Below, piece by piece: positions 41,701 through 53,700 of a stretch of 64,000 bases of DNA. The notes beneath the pieces are model-generated. The model had not been told where the DNA came from and ran no database searches. It saw nothing but the letters and a program-made list of their open reading frames with translations. The stretch's first letter is position 1; each line of letters opens with the position of its first letter. The position numbers and the translations under genes were made by a program. The stretch lies in contig JAUIFE010000024.1 in the NCBI GenBank assembly GCA_030429565.1, forward strand, positions 61,265 to 125,264, read 5' to 3'. The stretch comes from Holophagae bacterium (lineage in GTDB: Bacteria > Acidobacteriota > Holophagae > Acanthopleuribacterales > Acanthopleuribacteraceae).

Positions 41701-44700
41701 GCGCGAGGCGTTAAACATCGATCCGCAGGAACGGCTGTTCCTGCAAACGGCGTGGGCGGCGATTGAAGACGCCGGTTACACCAAAGCCACCTTGGCCTCG
41801 CGGCTCCAGCAAAAGGTCGGCGTGTTTACCGGCATCACGCGCCACGGCTATGAATTGTACGGGCCCGATTTATGGCGTGCCGGCGTGTCGGTGTTCCCGG
41901 TTACCTCGTTTAGTTCGGCCGCCAACCGCGTTTCCTACTTCCTCGATCTGCGCGGGCCGAGCATGGCGATCGACACCATGTGTTCGTCGTCGTTGACGGC
42001 AATCCACGAAGCCTGCGAGAGCCTGCAGCGCGGTACCTGTAGGGCGGCGTTGGCGGGTGGTGTTAATCTGTTCCTGCATCCCAACCAATACCAAGGTTTG
42101 AGCCAAGCCAAGATGTTGTCGCCGACCGGGCGCTGCCACACCTTCGGTGCCGGCGCCGATGGGTTTGTGCCAGGCGAAGGTGTTGGCGCCGTTTTCCTCA
42201 AACCCTTGGCGCAGGCCTTGGTCGACGGTGATCATGTTTACGCCGTGATTCGCGCCTCCAGCGCCGGTCACGACGGCAAAACCAACGGTTACAACGTACC
42301 CAACCCGGTGGCCCAGCGCCAACTCGTGCGTGACGCGCTCGACAATGCCGGTGTCCGCGCTGACGAAATTAGCTACATGGAAGCGCACGGAACCGGTACT
42401 TCCTTGGGTGATCCGATTGAAATCAACGCGCTCACGCAAGTATTTGCCGAGGACGCCGGCGCCGAGCACCTGTGCGCGCTGGGTTCAATCAAAACCAATA
42501 TCGGTCACCTTGAGGCGGCCGCCGGCGTGGCCGGGCTCACCAAGGTGATTCTGCAGTTACAGCATCGCCGCTTGGTGCCCAGCCTGCATGCGCAGGAACG
42601 CAACCCGAAAATTCCCTTTGAGAAGACGCCGTTCCGCATTCAGGAAACGACCGCCGATTGGGCGGCGCCGACCCGCATTGTCGACGGCCAATTGACTACT
42701 TTACCGCGCCTTGCCGGCGTCTCGTCGTTTGGGGCCGGCGGCGCCAACGCGCACGTGCTGGTTCAGGAGTTCGAAGAGACACGCGTGCGCGGCACCGTGC
42801 CGAGCGGACCCTTTGTGTTCGTGTTATCGGCACGCAGTTTGGCGCGATTGCGCGCCTATGCCGGGCGGGTGGTCGCCTTTTGTCGCGAGCGCGGCGACAC
42901 GCCGTTTTTCCTTGGCGACCTGTGCTACACGGTGCAGGTTGGTCGCGAAGCCATGGAGGTGCGCCTCGCCACGTTGGTGACCTCCGTGGACGAGCTGGTG
43001 ACGCGCCTGCAGCTTTTTGCCGACGGTGCCGACCAGCTCGACGGCTTGGTTCAAGACGCGGTCACGCCCAACAAAAAAACCATGGCGCTGTTCCATGCCG
43101 ACGCCGATTTGGCCGATGCCGTCGCCGCCTGGCTGCGCAAAGGGAAATTTGCCAAGCTGCTGGATCTGTGGGTGAAAGGGCTCGATGTCGCTTGGGATCG
43201 GCTCTATGACAGTTTGCCGGACGGCGTGGCCGAGCCGCGTCGTATCTCGTTGCCGACCTATCCGTTTGAGCCGCAAACCTACTGGTTACCCAAGCTTGAG
43301 CAGGCCGCTGCCGCCCCGGTTGTCGGGTCGCCCGCCCTGCACCCATTGGTGCAACACAACACCTCCGATTTGCGCCTCCAGCGCTTTAGCAGTCTGTTGC
43401 AGGGCGATGAGTGGTTTCTGACCGATCACGTCGTTAACGGCGAGAAAGTGCTGCCAGGTGTTGCTTATCTAGAAATGGCGCGCGAGGCCGTGTGGCGGTC
43501 GTTGCCCGCTGACGAACGCGGTGCCGACCTGGCCTTGCGTTCGGTCGTGTGGATGGCGCCCCTTCGCGTCGGCGCGGGCGGCCAAACCGTCCACATTAGC
43601 TTGCGCGAGGACGCGGCGCAGGTCTCTTTCGAAATCTACAGCGACGCGGCCCAGCCCGTTATCCATTGCCAAGGCGCCGTGGTGGTCGTCGCCGAACAAG
43701 CCACCGTGCAGCACGCCCTCGGCCACCTGCGCGCGGCTATGACCGTCGGCCGCATGGATGGTGCTCAGATTCGCGCGCTTTACGGCACCATGGGCATGGA
43801 TTACGGCCCGGCGCACGCCTCGGTCGCAGAGATTCTGCTCGGTGAGGACCAGGTTTTGGCCGAGCTGGTGCTGCCCGAAGCGTTGCGCGCCGGTGCAGAC
43901 ACCTTTGGGTACCATCCCAGTGTTTTCGACGGTGCCTTGCAAGCGAGTTTGGGATTGCGCGTGGCCGACCACCTGCGCCACGGCGGTGAGGAACTTACGC
44001 CGCGTGCGGCCATGCCGTTTGCGTTAAGTGCGCTCAACCGGCTTGCACCGTGCCCTGCAAGGGTTTGGGCATGGATCCGGCCAGGTGCGGGTGAGGCCGG
44101 CAACGAGCTTGAACGGCTCGACATTGACTTAATCGACGGCGACGGCCGCGTTTGTGCCCAATTGCAGGGTTTCACTTCGCGGATCTTGGCGGCGCCGGTG
44201 GCGCCAAGCCCTGTAGCCCAGCGCTTTTCCTGGCCGCTGCAGGGCGATGAGTTCTATTTGGTCGACCACGGCGGCATGATGCCGGGCGCGGCCTATTTCG
44301 AGGTTGTCCGTCGTGCCGCCTTAACCCATGACTGGAACGGCGATGCCGTCCGCAATGTGGTGTGGCGACAACCTTTGCAGGTCCGCGAACCAACCCAAGT
44401 CGTGGTCGCACTTGACGACGATTTGGGCTTCATCGTTGGCGACGCGGCCGGCGCCCTGGTCTTTGCCCAGGGGAGTTTGGCGCTCGAGGTCGGCGCCCGC
44501 CCCAACGCCTTAGACTTAGACGCCTTGCCCGCGCGGGCCGGCACCCTGCACGACGCCGAAAGCTGTCGTCAACTGTTGCAAAACACCCATGGCCCGACAC
44601 TGATGACGATCACCACCTTTCAGCATGCGGCGCGTCAGGGTTTGGCGCGGCTGGTGCTGCCGGCGGTGGTCAGGCACAGTGACCTGCTGCTGCATCCCAG

Positions 44701-47700
44701 TTTGCTTAACGGCGCCGTGCTGAGTGCCGCCTTGTTGTTTCTACAGACGCGGCCCGGCGCCGGTCTGCCGATGCCGTTCAGCCTCGCCGCCTTCGATTCT
44801 TTTGCACCTCTGGCCGGCGAGATCTGGGTCAGCGTGCGCGAAAGTGAACCGGGTAAAGCGGAGCGCGGCTTGTACGACCTCGATCTGTGTGATGACTCGG
44901 GTCGGGTGCTGGCCGCCATGCGCGGTTTGACCCTGATCGGTGCGCCTGCCGATCAGACCGCGCGGGTGGTGTACGCCGCGCCGCAGCGGATTGCCGCCGC
45001 ACCGACCGCCGTGCCTTTAAACGCCGCTGTCGCTGCACCAACCTTCGTGCTGCCACAAGCAGAGCAGGCTTTGTCGGAGGCCTTGCGGGCCCGTTTCCCG
45101 CGTGCGTTTTTCGAAGTACTGCCAGGTGCACCCGACGACGCCGTCGCGTTGCAAGCCGATTTTCAGCGCGTGTTGGCGTTGTTGCAGCGTCGCCTGGCCG
45201 CCGCCGGCAAGCAGCGTTTGCCCTTTTTTGTGGTGGCGCCCGACCGCCTGCCCGTCACCGCGACCGCCGGCTACAGCGGCTTGTTTAAAACGGCGCGGAT
45301 TGAACACCCGCGTTTCTTCGGCAAGGTTTTGCGTTTGCAAGGTTCCGACGCACAAGCCTGGGGCGATGCGATTCTCCGCGAATACGAAAGCGGCGACCTG
45401 CACATCGACGTCGTGCTCGGTGACGACGGTCGCCGCGAGATCGTGCACCACGAGCTCGTCCGTGTACCGGACAAGGTCGCGTCCTTGGTCCAGGCCGGCG
45501 ACGTGGTTTGGGTGACCGGCGGCATGGGCGGTATCGGCCGCCTGTTGGCGCGCCACATGGCCGCAACAGCGGGTGTGCAAGTCGTGCTCAGTGGCCGTTC
45601 GCAACTGGACGCTGCCGGCCGCGCTCGATTGGAAGCGCTGCAAGCGGTCGGTGCCGTCAGCTACATACCCTGTGATTTGGCCGACGCCGCCGCTGTTGTC
45701 GAGACTGTGCGACGTATTCGCACGGAACACGGACCGCTGACCGGCGTGTTGCACGCGGCCGGCGTCATTGGTGACGGCATGCTGACCTCGAAAACTCGCG
45801 AAGGCGTAGACGCCGTACTGCGGCCCAAGTACCTGGGTGCGGCGGCCATTCATGCGGCCACCCAAAACCAACCGCTGCGCTTTATGGTGCTGTTCTCGTC
45901 GCTGGCTGGTGCGCTCGGCAACCTCGGTCAGGCCGATTACGCCGGCGCCAACGCCTTCCTCCACGGTTTTGCGACTTGGCGCAACCAGCAGGTCGACGCC
46001 GGCTTGGGCAACGGACGCACCGTTTCCGTGTGTTGGCCGCTGTGGGCCGAAGGCGGCATGCGCATGGGTGACGACAGCGAACAGCGCATGCGCGACAGTG
46101 CCGGCATGGAAGCGCTGGACAGCGCCGCCGGCTTGCACGCGCTGGCCGCCGCCGTCGCCGGGCCGCACGACACCTTGTTGGTTGCCAAAGGTGACCCGCA
46201 AAAAATTCAAACCGTGTTCCAGCCCGAAGGCTTTTTGACCGCCGCCGCGCTGGCCGCCCAAACCGTGGCCGCGCCCAGCAGCGGTGATCGGGACTTGGCC
46301 AAAGCCGTCCACCGTTATTTGACCGAGTGTATTACCGAAATGCAGGGCGTCGCGCCCGACCTGATTCGCGCCGAAGCAGGCTTATCCGAATACGGTTTTG
46401 ACTCGGTCAGCTTCACGCAATTCGCCAACAAACTCAATCGCTACTATGGTTTGGAACTCATGCCGACGGTTTTCTTTGAGCACGAAGACCTGGCTTCCTT
46501 GACCGATTTTTTGGTGACCTCGTTTGCCCCGCTGCTGCAGGCCAAACACGCGCCCGCCGCTGCCGAGGTGACCGTTGCTGCGCCGGTCCAAAGCGCGCCG
46601 CCGCGTGGGCGACGGGCCGCTGCTCCCAAACCGGTACCGGTGCAAGTTGCGGCCATGCCCTCGGCCCAAGCCGTGGCCGCCAAGGGCGAGGCGGACGCCG
46701 ACGCCATTGCCGTCGTTGGCCTGAGCTGTCGCTTTCCCGGTGCGATCGATGCCGACGCCTTTTGGCAAAACTTAATCAACGACCGCGATTGCATCGGCGC
46801 GGTTCCGCCGGACCGCTGGGACCCACGTCTCTTTGACGGTGATACGCGCACGCAAATCGGGAAAACCCGCGTTTCACAGGGCGGCTTCATTGACCAGGTC
46901 GACTTGTTTGACCCGCTTTTCTTCGGAATTGCGCCGCGCGAGGCCGCCTACTTGGATCCCCAGTTTCGTTTGTTCCTGCAAACCGCTTGGGCTGCGATCG
47001 AAGATGCAGGCTACGCGCCACGCAGCCTGTCCGGTAGCCGTACCGGCGTGTTTGTGGGCGTGACCTCACGCGATTACCAAGAGCTGTTGCAGCGCGGTGA
47101 ACGCGCCGAACAGCTCGCCGGCACCATGCTTTACCATTACGCCATTCCCAACCGTTTCAGCTACTTGCTTAATCTGCACGGCGTCAGTGAGCCGGTCGAC
47201 ACCGCCTGTTCTAGTTCCTTAGTCGCTCTGCACCGCGCACTTGAGAGCCTGCGTCAGGGCAGTTCCGAGGCCGCACTTGTCGGCGGGGTCAACCTCATCC
47301 TGAGTCCGAACACCACGATTAACGCCGACGGCGCCGGCATTCTCAGCCCCGACGGGCGTTGCAAGACCTTCGATCAAAGTGCCGACGGCTTCGGACGTGG
47401 TGAAGGCGTCGGTGTCGTTTACCTCAAACCCTTGGCCCGTGCGGAAGCCGATGGTGATCGCATTTACGGCGTCATTCGTGGCAGTGCCGTTAACCACGGC
47501 GGTCGCGCCAACTCGCCGACCGCGCCCAATCCCATCGCCCAGGAGCGTTTGATTGTCGATGCCTGGACCCGTGCCGGCGTGCCTGCCGACAGCGTCGGTT
47601 ACATCGAAGCACATGGGACCGGCACCGTGTTAGGTGATCCCATTGAAATCAACGGGTTGCAGGCCGCGTTCCGCAAGTTGTACCAGGCACAGGGTTTGGC

Positions 47701-50700
47701 GGTGCCGCCACAACCGACCTGTGCGGTGGGATCCGTTAAAGCAAACATTGGTCACCTGGAAGCCGCCGCCGGCATTGCCGCCTTCATTAAAACTTTGCTG
47801 GCGGTACACCACGGCGCCATTCCCGGCAACCCGCAACTCAAAACGCCCAACGCGTACTTGAAGCTTGACGGCTCGCCGTTTTACCTGGCTGATCGTGCTC
47901 AAGCTTGGCCGACGACCGGACCGCGTCGCGCCGGCGTCAGCAGTTTCGGTATCGGCGGGGCCAATGCCCACGTCGTCGTTGAAGCCTATGCCTCGAAAGC
48001 GGCGACGTCGATTGCAGACGGTCCTGTGCTGGTGCCGCTTTCGGCCAAAAACGAGGCGCGCCTCCAGGCGGCGGCCACGCGTTTACTAGACTTCCTCACT
48101 CACGCCGAGAACCCGCCCGCCTTGGCCGATACCGCCTATACTTTGCAAGTCGGTCGCGACGCCATGGCGGCGCGGTTGGCCTTGGTCGTCGACAGCCACG
48201 ATGCCCTGTGTGACGGCTTGCGTGATTATCTCGCCGGCACCCAGTCCGCGCCGGTGTTTGTCGGTCAGGTCAAGACCGGCGCGCAAGATTTTGGGTTGTT
48301 CCAAGACGATGAAGAATTGGCGGCGACCACCGCTGCTTGGATCGACAAAGGCAAATTCGACCGTTTGGCCGCCCTGTGGGTCAAAGGTTTCACTTTGGAT
48401 TGGTCGCGTTTTTATCCCGACCTTCGACCCGCGCGCGTCAGCCTGCCCACTTATTCCTTTGCACCTGAATCCTATTGGGCGGCGCCCAAGCCGAGCGCCG
48501 ACCATGCGCCGATTCCGGCCGCGCCCACGTCGGCCGCGACGCCGGCCGTCCCCGCGCCGGCCGCAACCGTGGCTCCCGTCTCGGCGGTGGACGTCGCCGG
48601 CGGAGTGCGGGAAGACCTGGTTGAGCTCGTCCCCGCCTGGTACGCGCTAGATGCAGCGGATGTGCCGGAACCCGGTGACGACGACGGCTTGTTGTTCATT
48701 GGTGACGCCTTGCCCGATGGGTTGAAACAGCGTTTCCCCTCAGCGCGCCACATGAGCGCGAGTGAATTCATGGAAACGCTTGGCGGCCAAGCTGAGCGGC
48801 CGTCACTGCGCCACATTTGGTGGTGCTTCCCGCACCGACCGCAAGCCACAGCCGCCACCATGCTCGCCGACCAGGAACGCGGCGTTTCCGCTCTGTTCCG
48901 CGTCGTTAAAGCCTTGTTGGCTTCGGGTTATGGTCTCGAAACCCTGAGTTGGACTTTGGTGACCCGGTTGGCTGTGCGGATCGACGACCAATCCGACCAG
49001 GATCCCACCCACGCCGGCGTACACGGTTTCGCCGGCACCATGGCCAAGGAATACCCCCATTGGCGCGTGCGGGTGCTCGACTTGGATGACGAGACGAACC
49101 TGCCGCTGGATAGCATGCTGCGTTTACCCTTTGACCCGGAAGGGGAGACCTATGCTCGGCGCGACGGGTGCTGGTTGCGCGCGGCCTTGCGGCCTGTGGT
49201 GGCCGATGTCGCTGCCCAGGCGCCGTACCGCACGCGTGGCCTGTACGTCGTGATCGGGGGTGCCGGCGGCATTGGTGCCGCCTGGAGTCGCTACCTCATT
49301 GAACACTACGCCGCGCGCGTGGTCTGGGTCGGCCGCCGTCCACTCGACGCCGCGTTGCAAGCGCGTATCGATGATCTGGGCCGACTCGGGCCTGCGCCCG
49401 AATACGTCCAGGCCGATGCGAGCGATGTGTTCGCGCTGGCCACCGCCATGCGCCGCGTGCGTCGCCGCCACGGGGCCGTCCACGGCGTGGTTCATTCGGC
49501 GTTGGTGTTGCGCGACAAGAGTTTAGCGCACATGGACGAAGCCTCCTTCCGCGGCGGTTACGCCGCCAAGGTCGATGTGTCGTTGGCCATGGCGCAGGTT
49601 TTCGCCGACGATGCTTTGGACTTCATGCTGTTTTTCTCCTCAATGAGTGCCTTTCTCAAAACCGCCGGTCAATGCAATTACACCGCCGGTTGTACCTTCA
49701 AAGATGCGCTGGCCCATTTCCTTAACGCTCATCGCGACGGTGCAGTCAAGGTCATGAACTGGGGTTATTGGGGCAGTGTCGGCGTCGCTACCGACCGCTA
49801 TTACCAAGCACGGATGGCCAAGGAAGGGGCCGGCTCGATTGAGCCGCACGAGGCCTGGCCCGCGCTCGAAACACTGCTGACGGGGTCGTGGACCCAAATG
49901 GCCTTAATCAAACGCCTGCGCCCGGTGGGCCCGCCCTCCACGCCCGTTCCGCCGGCGAGCAATACGCCGACCGTCGGCGACGATACGCTTGTTGCGACGC
50001 GGCTGCGTCGCATCGTGCGCGAAGTTTTGCTGTTGCGCGACGAACACCCTCTCGACGGTGAGGCGACCTTTACCGATTTGGGTTTGGAATCGATTAGCGC
50101 GGTACCCTTTGTGCGGGCCCTTGCGCAGCACTTTGGGCAAAACTTCCCGGAAACGCTGGTTTTCGACTACCCAACCATCAATAGTTTGGCCGCCTTCCTC
50201 AGCGCTCAGTCGCCATTGCCGCTCCAGCCCGTCGTACCTGTCGAGGCCGGTGCCGTTGAAACGCGCCTCCGCGCCATGGTGCGCGAGCTATTGCTGCTAC
50301 GTGAGGAACATCCACTCGACGGCGAGGCCTCCTTTACCGATTTGGGTCTGGAATCGATTAGTGCCGTGCAATTTGTGCGCGCTCTATCGCAGAGCTTTGG
50401 CGAATCCTTTGCGGAAACCCTGGTCTACGATTACCCGACGATTAACAGCCTGGCGGCTTTCCTGGCGACCCATGTGTCCCAAGCCGTCGCAAGCCTCGAG
50501 CCGGCGCCGCTTGCCGCCGAACCGGCGCCGCTTGTCGCCGAACCGGCGCCGCTTGTCGCCGGCGATGAATCTTTTCGCGATTACTTGGGCCGGCTCAAAG
50601 CGCGATATCGCGAAATTGTGCCGCTTGCGCTCGCCGGCGATGGGCCAATCCTGTTCTGTTTGGCGCCTATGTCCGGCGATGTCGGCGTCTACGCCAAGTT

Positions 50701-53700
50701 GGCCGCCGCCGCCGCCGGCCGCTTTCGCGTTGTCGGCCTGCGCGCCAAAGGCTTTTTGACCGATGCCGAACCGCTGCGCGATATGAACGCTGTCGGTTCT
50801 TATTTCAGCGCGGTTGTGCGCGCCGTCGATCCCACCGGGCCATACCATTTATTCGGCGCCTCGGTTGGTGGTACCGTCGCCTACGAAACCGCGCGTCACT
50901 TGCAAGCACAAGGCGCTCGCGTTGCCAATTTGTTGCAGGGCGAGTCGCCTTTGCTCGAAAACGAAGTCGATGCCCGTTTGTGGGACTCCGCGCCCGAGCA
51001 GAATTGGGTCATGAACGCCAATTTCCTCATGATCGCGCAACTGCACTTAGATCCAGCTTTCCGGGAACGCAAGGCTCGTGGCGCTGTGCACTGGTCCGAC
51101 CTCGTGTTGACCTATGACGCCGTTGCCGCCACCGATGAGGCTGGTTTGATTGCCAACCTGATTGCCGCCATGCAGGAACGTGGCGTCACGCGCGACGCGG
51201 TTGCGTTGCGCCAACGGCTCGAATCGATGGCCGAGATTCACCTCGCCAATTTGGGTGCGTTGCGACGCTACCGAGCCTTGCCGTTGCCGCAGCCTAAAAG
51301 TTTGCAAGCGCTGATGTTCCGTACCCGCACCGGCCACGCTGTCGGCCAGGAAGTCTACAATCCCGACTACCTGGAGAACATTCAGCGTGAACGCGGCGGT
51401 TTCCTGTACTTTCTGGCCGGCTGGCAGCGGGTTCTGCCGCAATTGGGTACCATGCTGGTTGACGGCGACCACCATTTCGATTTGCTCGGCACCCCGGCGA
51501 CCGTGGGCCACATGGCCGACCTGATCGCGCAAATGATGGGTGTGGCCGTTCACCAGCAACAACAACAAAAACAGCGCGCCTTAACCGCTGCGCCGAGTGC
51601 ATCGAGTGTGGCCCGCACGCCGGACGTGCCGATGGACCAAGCCGTGGCCGTAAGCGATGCGCCCATATCGGCGCCAACCGCGATTGCCGTGGTCGGCATG
51701 GCCGGCCGCTTTGCCGATTGCGATGATCTCGACCAGTTCTGGGATCGAATCTGCGGCGAACGCGCCGCCCTGAGCAGTGTAGCCGACGCGCGCGGCTGGG
51801 CGTCGGCGAAAGACGTGCCAGGCGGTTTCCTTGGCGATATTGCCGCCTTCGATCCGCTCTTCTTCAACATCACGCCGCGCGAGGCCGAGCTAATGGATCC
51901 CTGCGAACGGTTGTTCCTGCAAGAAGCTTGGCGCGCCATCGAAGATGCCGGCGTCGATCCGCGCTCGCTGTCGGGTCGATCTTGGGGCGTTTATTGTGGT
52001 AGCGGCGGCGACTACACCCTCAAGCTGTTCGAACAGTTTGGCGTGTCGCCCCATGTGACCACCGCCACCGTGCCAGGGCGCGTGTCCTACACCTTGAACT
52101 TGACCGGGCCGTCTTTGGCTGTCGATGTCGGTTGCGCCTCGTCGCTGGCCGCCGTCGCCCAAGCTTGCGACCACTTGTTGCTCGATCGCTGTGAGACCGC
52201 ACTTGCGGGCGGTGTCGCCGTCCATTCCACCGCCAACCTGATCACCGCCTCCGGCGAACTGTTGTCCGGTGAAGCCGGTGGGCGTGCCCTCTGTGCCGAG
52301 GCGCAGGGCATGATCCCCGCCGAAGGCGTGGCCGTGGTTGTGCTCAAACGTTTGGATCGTGCGTTGGCCGACGGCGACCGCATTCACGGCGTCATTGAGG
52401 CTTGGGCGAGCAATAACAGCGGCAAAACCAACGGCATGGCCGCGCCCAGCGTTAACGGCTGGAAGCATTTACTCGCCGGCGTCTACGCTGCGGCCGGCAT
52501 CGACGCGCGCGAGATCGGCTTGGTTGAAGCCAACGCCAACGGGGCCCAGCTCGGTGATCGCATCGAAGTTCAGGCCTTAAACGAAACCTTCCGGTCCGCC
52601 GGCGTCACCCCCGCGACCTGCGCCTTAGGCACGGTGGAGAACCACATCGGCCACGCTTGGCAATGTTCCGGCATGGCCCATTTGTTCAAAGTTCTGGCGG
52701 CTTTGAAGCACCGTGTCATTCCCGGCACCTTAAATGCGGCCGCCGTCGATCCAGTTCTGGCTCCCGCTGATAGTCCTTTTTACGTGCCAGGTCGGGCCGA
52801 AGCTTGGACCGTTGCCGCCGGCAAACGTCGCAAAGCAGCACTCAGTTCCATCGGCGCCACCGGTAGCGGTATTCACATGGTGGTTGCCGAAGCGCCGGCC
52901 TCGCAAGCCGACCAGGATTGTGACGACGCGGCCGCCTTAATTGTCGTGTCCGGCAAAACCAAAGCGGCCATGACCCGGCGAGCCGCCGCCCTGCAAAAAC
53001 ACGTTGAACGCCATCGCGTTCAGCTTTCCTTATCGCAACTCAGTGCCAATCTGCTGTTGCGGCGCGCCCATCACGACGTGCGCTGCGCGGTGGCCGCCAC
53101 CTCGCTCGATACGCTAATCGCCGCGCTGGATGCGGTGGCGACCGGTGTACCCAGCGATCACGCCGTCATCGGCCAGGTCGATCCGAACCTGGGGCCGGCG
53201 GCGCGTCGTTTGGCCGAAACCGCCGTGAAGGCTTGGCGCGAAGCACCCACCCACGACCACGCCCTGCTGTTGGCCGATTGTTACGTGCGCGGCATTGACT
53301 TCGATCTTGCCGACACCTTTAGCGCCGCTGCACGCCGGCCACTCTCGCTGCCAGGTTACGTGTTTGAGGCGCGGCGTTGTTGGCTTGAGACTTTGCCGGC
53401 GGTTGAGGAGGGGCACTCGGTGCCGGCCGCCGCCACCACTCTGGATCAGCTCGTCGCTATTTTAGCCGACCTGACCGGGTACCACGCCGACGAGTGTCAG
53501 GTCGACGCCGCTTGGAGTCGCCTCGGTTTGGATTCCTTAATGAATATGCGCTTGCTGGCGTTGGTCAATGAACAGTTCGCCGCCGAGCTGCACCTTGCCG
53601 ACTTGCTCGAATTCGATACCCCGCGCCGCCTTGCCGAGGCGCTTGCATTAAACGAGAATCGGGCCGTGCCCGTTCCCGTAAGCTTGGATGCCGAAGCGCA

